Assembly (NCBI RefSeq): GCF_051401765.1
Contig: NW_027480532.1
Span: 868,001 to 932,000, forward strand
Direction: 5' to 3'
Length of the DNA stretch: 64,000 nt
DNA from: Calliopsis andreniformis
Taxonomy: Eukaryota > Arthropoda > Insecta > Hymenoptera > Andrenidae
The position numbers were made by a program, and so were the translations under genes. Under the pieces are notes generated by a model. That model did not search any database. It was not told the origin of the DNA and was given only the letters and a program-made list of their open reading frames with translations. Shown piece after piece: positions 63,993 to 64,000 of this stretch; within the stretch, counting starts at the first letter, position 1; every line of letters starts with the position of its first letter.

Positions 63993-64000
63993 CAACAATC
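63993..64000 (+). repeat. Block A, copy 39 (cut by window end)
   Basis: Only CAACAATC is present. The upstream flank with CAGACCTCAGATCT matches that of 57776. Confidence 0.75.

Larger units (their letters stand above)
1..64000 (+). repeat. TCAATCC heptanucleotide satellite array (whole window)
   Basis: Every line of the window is built from seven-base units close to TCAATCC, in the same orientation from first to last base. The + strand is very poor in G, because the consensus has three C, two A, two T and no G; nearly all G lies in variant units (TCAGTCC, TCGTCC, TGAATCC, TCAATCG). No run of the opposite orientation (GGATTGA) appears, so I see no inverted segment. No transposon, unique DNA or gene interrupts it. 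Variant units recur in fixed phrases, for example TCAATCT-TCAATCC-TCAATAC, and these build higher-order repeats of hundreds to thousands of bases. Both window ends lie inside the array. Host and chromosomal location cannot be read from the sequence; a eukaryotic heterochromatic satellite is the best explanation. Confidence 0.97.
63239..64000 (+). repeat. Right-edge copy of 56966-57790
   Basis: The window ends inside this copy, eight bases into an A block, so the satellite and its higher-order pattern continue beyond it. Confidence 0.83.

Noticed and set aside
1..64000. CRISPR array
   Set aside because: The regular unit is only seven bases with no repeat-spacer alternation and no cas genes.
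1..64000. Telomeric repeat array
   Set aside because: The unit does not match TTAGGG, TTTAGGG or TTAGGC types in either strand. CCCTAA appears only as scattered single variants (for example near 7348 and 61523). A subtelomeric position remains possible but unsupported.
1..64000. Secreted or structural repeat protein (silk, mucin or antifreeze type)
   Set aside because: No signal peptide, no flanking non-repeat domain, no frame preference, and the repeat continues through stops and frame changes over 64 kb.

Overview
The whole 64 kb window is satellite DNA. It is one unbroken array of a seven-base unit, TCAATCC read on the + strand (GGATTGA on the - strand), with many point variants such as TCAGTCC, TCAACCC, TCAATAC, TCAATCT and TGAATCC. 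I find no unique sequence, protein gene, RNA gene, transposon or CRISPR array. The array runs off both window edges, so neither boundary of the satellite is visible. Tens of kilobases of a short tandem unit with kilobase-scale higher-order repeats are typical of eukaryotic heterochromatin (pericentromeric, subtelomeric, sex-chromosome or B-chromosome). Nothing in the sequence identifies the species.

Many long + strand reading frames exist, but they follow from the repeat arithmetic. Seven is not a multiple of three, so 21 bases make seven codons and every + frame of the consensus reads the same stop-free heptapeptide, SSILNPQ. The - strand carries a TGA every 21 bases in every frame. I therefore annotate no CDS.

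Structure above the heptamer is rich. At least five conserved blocks that depart from the heptamer recur in one orientation: A (about 117 bp, 38 copies plus one cut by the window edge), B (43 bp with a short inverted repeat, 19 copies), C (about 92 bp, marked by the rare CTAG, 14 copies plus 2 partial), E (92 bp, 7 copies) and F (58-65 bp, 8 copies). They act as landmarks showing kilobase-scale duplications.

Layout: 1-4.4 kb holds a 1,549-bp tandem pair. 4.9-9.1 kb has no A block. 8.3-11.0 kb holds two copies at 1,678-bp spacing, with a third relative near 19 kb. 11-19 kb is mixed. 19.7-23.9 kb is a tandem pair of about 2.1 kb. 24.5-39.6 kb is the most ordered part: 2,207-bp units, a nearly perfect 1,791-bp tandem pair, and segments repeated 5.9 and 12.9 kb apart. 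42.6-47.3 kb is a tandem pair of 2,370 and 2,287 bp. 49.6-50.5 kb is a 440-bp tandem duplication that looks identical by eye. 56.9-64 kb carries its own subfamily of A and B blocks in interleaved repeats of about 2.2, 3.0 and 6.2 kb.

The picture is of a satellite that grew by repeated unequal exchange or replication-based duplication, with local subfamilies and several very recent events. All comparisons were made by eye, and duplication boundaries are approximate, generally to within tens of bases.
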